From Rhodospirillaceae bacterium (lineage in GTDB: Bacteria; Pseudomonadota; Alphaproteobacteria; DSM-16000; Inquilinaceae): DNA of 64,000 nt. The translations under genes and the position numbers were made by a program. A model generated the notes under the pieces. That model was not told the DNA's origin, searched no databases, and was given only the letters and a program-made list of their open reading frames with translations. Below, piece by piece: positions 60,065-64,000 of this stretch. The DNA lies in assembly GCA_020638575.1 (NCBI GenBank), contig JACKIH010000003.1, positions 62,001-126,000 on the forward strand. The letters run 5' to 3'. The stretch's first letter is position 1. Every line of letters begins with the position of its first letter.

Positions 60065-60199
60065 TCAGGCGCTCAGCTTCTTGCGGCCCTTGGCGCGGCG
60101 ACGGGCAATGACGGCCCGGCCCGCCGGAGTGGCCATGCGGGAACGGAAGCCGTGGCGGCGCTTGCGCACCAGTCGGCTAGGTTGAAACGGTCTCTTCAC
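60065..60199 (-). CDS. rpmH: 50S ribosomal protein L34
   Basis: A 44-residue, very basic protein with the universal L34 pattern: KRPFQPSRLVRKRRHGFRSRMATPAGR, then ARRRAKGRKKLSA. The start codon is GTG at 60199, with AAGGAT about 5 bases upstream. It heads the rpmH-rnpA-yidD-yidC run and is preceded by a structured leader (60227-60277). Confidence 0.97.
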   Translation of the reverse strand: MKRPFQPSRLVRKRRHGFRSRMATPAGRAVIARRRAKGRKKLSA

Positions 60200-60226
60200 C
60201 GGACGATCCTTCCACCTAAAGCACGA

Positions 60227-60277
60227 GCCGAGACATGCCCGAACCGCCTGTATGCGGTTCAGGGTCCCGATCTCGGC
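60227..60277 (-). promoter_or_regulatory. Structured leader RNA of rpmH
   Basis: Nested inverted repeats: outer arms GCCGAGA (60227-60233) and TCTCGGC (60271-60277), inner arms GAACCGC (60241-60247) and GCGGTTC (60254-60260), with three more CCC/GGG pairs possible next to the inner stem. The structure lies 28 nt before the rpmH start codon on the minus strand, where an autoregulatory or processing element could act. Confidence 0.55.
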
Positions 60278-60498
60278 GGTCAAGGCCGCTGTATAGGGTC
60301 GCCTCCCGCCGCCTGTCAAACGCACCGCGGCACCGCAGGACGGCACGGCGGGCATGTGTGACCGGACGCACACCTTGAATGCCGGTCACCGAATGGTGAG
60401 TGGAGCGTGTGCGCGGGCCGGCCTAAGTCCTGAAATGCGCACCGGCCGGGCCGCTGCGCCACCGCCACAGCCGAGCCGGGCCCTGAGGATGAGCGGCG

Positions 60499-61260
60499 AT
60501 GTCCGAACATAACTGCGGCAAACCGACCAGCGAAGACCCGCCGACGTGCCGGCGCAGCCTTGCCCGGTTCGCGCCGGTCGCGGTGCTGGCGGGCGGGCTG
60601 GCGCTGGTCTTCGTGTTCGATTTGCACGACCTGATCAGCCTGTCGGCCCTGCACGAGCACCGCGAGGACTTGACCGGCTTCGTGGCCGACAACCTGGTGG
60701 CGGCCGCCGCCGCGTTCATGGCCATCTATGCCGTTGCCACGGCCCTGTCGGTACCGGGCGGTGCCGTCCTCACGCTGGTCGGCGGCTTTCTCTTCGGTGT
60801 GGTGATCGGCGGCGTGCTGGTGGTGGTGGCGGCCACAGTCGGCGCCGTCGGCGTATTCCTGGCGGCGCGCACGGCGCTTGGCGACACGCTCAGGCGGCGG
60901 TCCGGCGGCTGGCTGAAGCGCCTGGAAGGCGGCTTCCGGCGCAACGCCTTCAGCTACCTGCTGACACTGCGGCTGATCCCCCTTGTGCCGTTCTGGCTGG
61001 TCAACCTGGCACCGGCCTTCTTCGGCGTGCCGCTGGGCACGTTCGTGATCACCACCGTGGTCGGCATCATCCCCGGCACCATCGTCTACGTCGGCGTCGG
61101 CAACGGGTTGGGGGCGACGCTGGATGCTGGCGAAGACCCCGATCTCGGCATCATCCTCGATCCGGAGATCCTGCTGCCGCTGCTCGGGCTCGCCTTGTTG
61201 TCGCTGCTGCCGCTGGCCTACCGCCACTGGCGCGGACGCACGCGGGAGCTGGCGCCGTGA
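60499..61260 (+). CDS. TVP38/TMEM64 family membrane protein
   Basis: A 253-residue integral membrane protein with about six hydrophobic segments and the SNARE-associated/DedA-like core: VATALSVPGGAVLTLVGGFLFG and RLIPLVPFWLVNLAPAFFGVPLGTFVITTVVGIIPGTIVYVGVGNGL. Family function is unclear; related proteins act as lipid scramblases or undecaprenyl-phosphate translocases. The stop overlaps the GTG of a flavoprotein gene (GTGA), a frequent pairing. Confidence 0.9.
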   Translation: MSEHNCGKPTSEDPPTCRRSLARFAPVAVLAGGLALVFVFDLHDLISLSALHEHREDLTGFVADNLVAAAAAFMAIYAVATALSVPGGAVLTLVGGFLFGVVIGGVLVVVAATVGAVGVFLAARTALGDTLRRRSGGWLKRLEGGFRRNAFSYLLTLRLIPLVPFWLVNLAPAFFGVPLGTFVITTVVGIIPGTIVYVGVGNGLGATLDAGEDPDLGIILDPEILLPLLGLALLSLLPLAYRHWRGRTRELAP

Positions 61261-62684
61261 GGCGGCGGATCGACACCGACCTGTGCGTCATCGGCGGCGG
61301 CTCGGCTGGCCTCAGCGTCGCCGCCGGGGCGGTGCAGATGGGCGCTTCCACCGTGCTGATCGAACGCGGCGCCATGGGCGGCGACTGCCTGAACACCGGC
61401 TGCGTGCCGTCCAAGGCGCTGCTGGCGGCCGCTCGCACGGCCGAGACGATGCGCCGGGCCGGCCGCTTCGGGCTGCCGACGGTGGATCCGCAGATCGATT
61501 TCGCCCGTGTCCACGACCACGTGCACGGCGTCATCGCCGCCATCGCGCCCATCGACAGCCAGGAGCGGTTCGAGGGATTGGGCGTGACGGTGCTGCGGGA
61601 GACGGCGATCTTCACGAGTCCCGATACCCTTCTGGCCGGCGATGTGGAGGTGAGGGCGCGGCGCTTCGTCATCGCCACCGGCTCGGCTCCGGCGGTGCCG
61701 CCGCTCCCCGGGCTCGACCGCGTGCCGTTCCTCACCAACGAGACGATCTTCGGGCTCAGCGCGGCGCCCGGCCACTTGGTGGTATTGGGCGGCGGCCCCA
61801 TCGGCGTGGAGATGGCCCAGGCCCACCGCCGGCTGGGCTGCCGCGTTACCGTCGTGGAGCGGGCCAAGCTGCTGCCCAAGGACGATCCGGACCTGGTGGA
61901 CGTGGTGCGACGGACCCTGACGGCCGATGGCGTGGAGATTCTGGAAGGCGTGCGCGCCACTGCCGTCGCACCGGATGGGGACGGCGTGGTCCTCGACGCC
62001 GAGCGCGGCGGCGAAACGATCCGCATCGCCGGCTCGCACCTGCTGGTGGCGGTGGGCCGCCGCGCCATGGTGGATGGGCTCGGGCTGGACCAGGCCGGCG
62101 TTGCCCACACCCCCGCCGGCATCACCGTCGATCGCCGCCTGCGCACCTCCAACCGGCGCATCTACGCCATCGGCGACGTCACGGGCGGGCCGCAGTTCAC
62201 CCATGTGGCCAGCCACCATGCGTCGGTCGTCCTGCGCAGCATCCTCTTCCGCCTGCCGGCCAAGGTGAACGACCGGGCGTTGCCGTGGGTCACCTATTGC
62301 GAGCCGGAGCTCGCCAATGTGGGGCTGACGGAAGCGGCCGCGCGGGCCCGCTACGGCGATTTCGTGCAGGTGGCCGAGTGGTCGTTCGCCGACAACGACC
62401 GCGCCCAGGCCGAGCACGCCACGGACGGCCGCATCAAGGTCGTGGCGACCAAGCGGGGCCGCGTGCTTGGGGCTGGCATCGTCGGCCCCCATGCCGGCGA
62501 GCTGATCCTGCCGTGGGGGCTGGCGATCGCCCGCGGCATCCGTCTGAGCACGCTGGTCGGGCTGATCGTGCCCTATCCCACCCTTTCGGAGGTCTCCAAA
62601 CGGGCCGCCGGAGCCTTCTACGCTGCCAAGCTGTTCAGCGAGCGCACCCGCAAGGTCGTTCGCTTCCTCGCCCGCTTCGGGTAG
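61257..62684 (+). CDS. MerA-like FAD-dependent disulfide oxidoreductase
   Basis: A 475-residue class I pyridine nucleotide-disulfide oxidoreductase. FAD fold LCVIGGGSAGLSVAAGA (about 9-25), redox cysteines C44 and C49 (GGDCLNTGCVPSK), NAD(P) fold LVVLGGGPIGVEMAQAHRRLG and a C-terminal dimer domain. The catalytic His-Glu of dihydrolipoamide dehydrogenase is replaced: the motif reads VPYPTLSEVSKRAA, with Tyr where His is usual, as in mercuric reductase, but the C-terminal vicinal cysteines of MerA are absent. So it is probably neither. GTG at 61257 overlaps the TVP38 gene, its usual partner. Confidence 0.9.
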   Translation: MRRRIDTDLCVIGGGSAGLSVAAGAVQMGASTVLIERGAMGGDCLNTGCVPSKALLAAARTAETMRRAGRFGLPTVDPQIDFARVHDHVHGVIAAIAPIDSQERFEGLGVTVLRETAIFTSPDTLLAGDVEVRARRFVIATGSAPAVPPLPGLDRVPFLTNETIFGLSAAPGHLVVLGGGPIGVEMAQAHRRLGCRVTVVERAKLLPKDDPDLVDVVRRTLTADGVEILEGVRATAVAPDGDGVVLDAERGGETIRIAGSHLLVAVGRRAMVDGLGLDQAGVAHTPAGITVDRRLRTSNRRIYAIGDVTGGPQFTHVASHHASVVLRSILFRLPAKVNDRALPWVTYCEPELANVGLTEAAARARYGDFVQVAEWSFADNDRAQAEHATDGRIKVVATKRGRVLGAGIVGPHAGELILPWGLAIARGIRLSTLVGLIVPYPTLSEVSKRAAGAFYAAKLFSERTRKVVRFLARFG

Positions 62685-62738
62685 ATCAAAAGGGGCGGCG
62701 CTCAACCGGGCACCGCACAGTTATCCGGGCGAGCGACC

Positions 62739-64000
62739 ATGGCCCACCGTCTCCGCCTGCCGCGCGGGCTGTCCGCCCGGCTTCTGCTGCTGACCATCCT
62801 GTTCGTGATGGTGGCCGAGGTGCTGATCTATACGCCCTCGATCGCCCGCTTCCGCCAGGCCTGGCTGACGGAGAAGGCAGCCGCCGCCCACCTGGCGGCA
62901 CTGGCCACCGTGGATGCCCCGGAGCACATGGTGACGGAGGATCTGGAGCGCGAGATCCTCGACCACATCGACGCCTACCGCGTGTTCATGACGCGCAGCG
63001 AGCAGCCGATGTACGTGCTGGGCCGGTTGCCGCCGGCTCCGGTCTCCGACACCATCGATTTGGACGCGCAGGGCACCTTCGACCTGATCTACGGCGCCTT
63101 CGATGCACTGGCGAATGGTTCCGGGCGGGTGGCGCTGCTCATCGCACAATCGCCGCGGGATCCCGAGGTGCAGATCGAGGTGATCTTCGACGAGACGCCG
63201 CTGGTCGCGGATATGTGGCGCTATTCCGGGCGCATCCTGATGCTCTCGGTGATCATCGCCCTGATCACCGCAAGCCTGGTGTTCTTCACCGTACGCTGGC
63301 TGGCGATCCGGCCGCTCAGCCGGTTTGCCGACAGCGTGCTGCGATTCCGCGATACCCCCGACCGCGACGACGCGGTGATCGTGCCGAGCGCGCGCACCGA
63401 CGAGGTGGGCTATGCCGAGCGCGCGCTGCGCGACATGCAGATCGCCGTCCGCTCCGCCTTGCGCCAGCAGGCACGCCTGGCCGCCCTGGGTACGGCGATG
63501 ACGCGCATCAACCACGACCTGCGCAACATGCTGGCATCGGCCTCGCTGGTGTCCGAACGGTTGACCGAACTGGACGATCCGGAGGCGCGCAAGGCAGCGC
63601 CCCGCATCCTCAACGCCATCGATCGGGCGGTGGAACTGTGCGCGCGCACATTGGCATTCGCCCGCGAGGAGGGCGCGCCGCTGGTGACGGTACCCGTCGA
63701 CCTGCACGACCTGGCAGCGGACGCCGAACGCGACCTGGTCGGCGCACGCTCGCCCAACGCCCGCTGGGTGAACGAGGTGCCGCGCGGTCTTACCGTTGCC
63801 GCCGACCGCAGCCAACTCGCCCGCGTGCTCGTCAACCTCGGCAGCAATGCCTTCCAGGCCGGCGCCGAACGCGTGGGCCTGCGCGCGGAGGTGGAGGAAG
63901 ACCGGGTCGTGGTCGAAGTGAGCGACGATGCCGGCGGACTGCCGCCGCGGGCCCGTGCGCACCTGTTCCAGCCCTTCGCCGGCTCGGCCCGGCCGGGCGG
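62739..64000 (+). CDS. Sensor histidine kinase, truncated by window end
   Basis: The open frame runs from ATG 62739 to the end of the window (420 codons plus). Transmembrane helices at about 13-31 and 164-185 enclose a periplasmic domain of about 130 residues; a HAMP-like linker follows. The H-box places the phosphorylated histidine at H259 (TRINHDLRNMLASASL), N-box LVNLGSNAFQAG and G1 VSDDAGGLPPRAR. The H-box (NHDLRN) is of the type with DLRN in place of the common ELRT. The cognate response regulator is not in the window. Confidence 0.9.
   Translation, partial: MAHRLRLPRGLSARLLLLTILFVMVAEVLIYTPSIARFRQAWLTEKAAAAHLAALATVDAPEHMVTEDLEREILDHIDAYRVFMTRSEQPMYVLGRLPPAPVSDTIDLDAQGTFDLIYGAFDALANGSGRVALLIAQSPRDPEVQIEVIFDETPLVADMWRYSGRILMLSVIIALITASLVFFTVRWLAIRPLSRFADSVLRFRDTPDRDDAVIVPSARTDEVGYAERALRDMQIAVRSALRQQARLAALGTAMTRINHDLRNMLASASLVSERLTELDDPEARKAAPRILNAIDRAVELCARTLAFAREEGAPLVTVPVDLHDLAADAERDLVGARSPNARWVNEVPRGLTVAADRSQLARVLVNLGSNAFQAGAERVGLRAEVEEDRVVVEVSDDAGGLPPRARAHLFQPFAGSARPG

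Overview
The window is a very GC-rich bacterial chromosome segment with dense, mostly house-keeping gene content. Several arrangements point to an alphaproteobacterium, most likely Rhodospirillales-like: a MarR/OmpR pair of the petP-petR type, lptC-lptA-lptB-rpoN-hpf-ptsN in one direction, an Hsp20 gene overlapping a DUF1150 gene, the order histone deacetylase-xseB-ispA-dxs, and rpmH-rnpA-yidD-yidC-yihA. The exact genus cannot be read from the sequence. No prophage, CRISPR array, rRNA operon or intact insertion sequence is visible; one tRNA gene (Leu, anticodon CAG) is present.

Layout. 1-8.8 kb: an unrecognised gene, ilvE, a petP-like/petR-like/histidine kinase operon, ubiG, lysC and ptsP. 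9.0-13.6 kb: rodZ-like gene, ispG, a secreted PPC-repeat protein, an NDUFA9-like dehydrogenase, tRNA-Leu. 13.7-20.0 kb: rnd, the LPS-export genes lptC, lptA and lptB, rpoN, hpf and ptsN; a 267-bp MITE-like element abuts the hpf stop codon. 20.2-22.2 kb: DUF1150 and hsp20 behind a candidate sigma-32 promoter and a ROSE-like RNA thermometer, then a DegT-type aminotransferase.

22.5-36.4 kb is the most distinctive part: a methyl-group/one-carbon module with a MetF-like reductase, a GlxA/GbdR-type regulator, formate-tetrahydrofolate ligase, heterotetrameric sarcosine oxidase (soxB, an unknown ORF, soxD, soxA, soxG) and a PhnZ/TmpB-like HD-domain iron oxygenase. Together these look suited to catabolism of betaine-derived N-methyl compounds, with the methyl carbon passed to tetrahydrofolate. 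Three secreted or unknown genes (a lipoprotein, a small cytoplasmic protein and a TPR/Sel1 periplasmic protein) sit between fhs and soxB.

36.5-44.2 kb: dnaE2 without imuA/imuB, then the isoprenoid block (dxs, ispA) with xseB and a histone-deacetylase-like amidohydrolase. 44.2-49.9 kb: a possible IS630-type relic, an RND efflux pump with its adaptor, TusA-like and DUF423 genes, and a Flp/Fap pilin gene too short for routine ORF listing, preceded by a CtrA-like box. 50.2-52 kb: fmt-truA. 52-60.2 kb: one long leftward run rpmH-rnpA-yidD-yidC-yihA-argB-HAD phosphatase-dapD-dapE-membrane protein, starting behind a strongly structured rpmH leader. 60.5-64 kb: a TVP38 membrane protein coupled to a MerA-like flavoprotein, then a histidine kinase cut by the window end.

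Functional assignments rest on motifs and family recall; no database search was possible.
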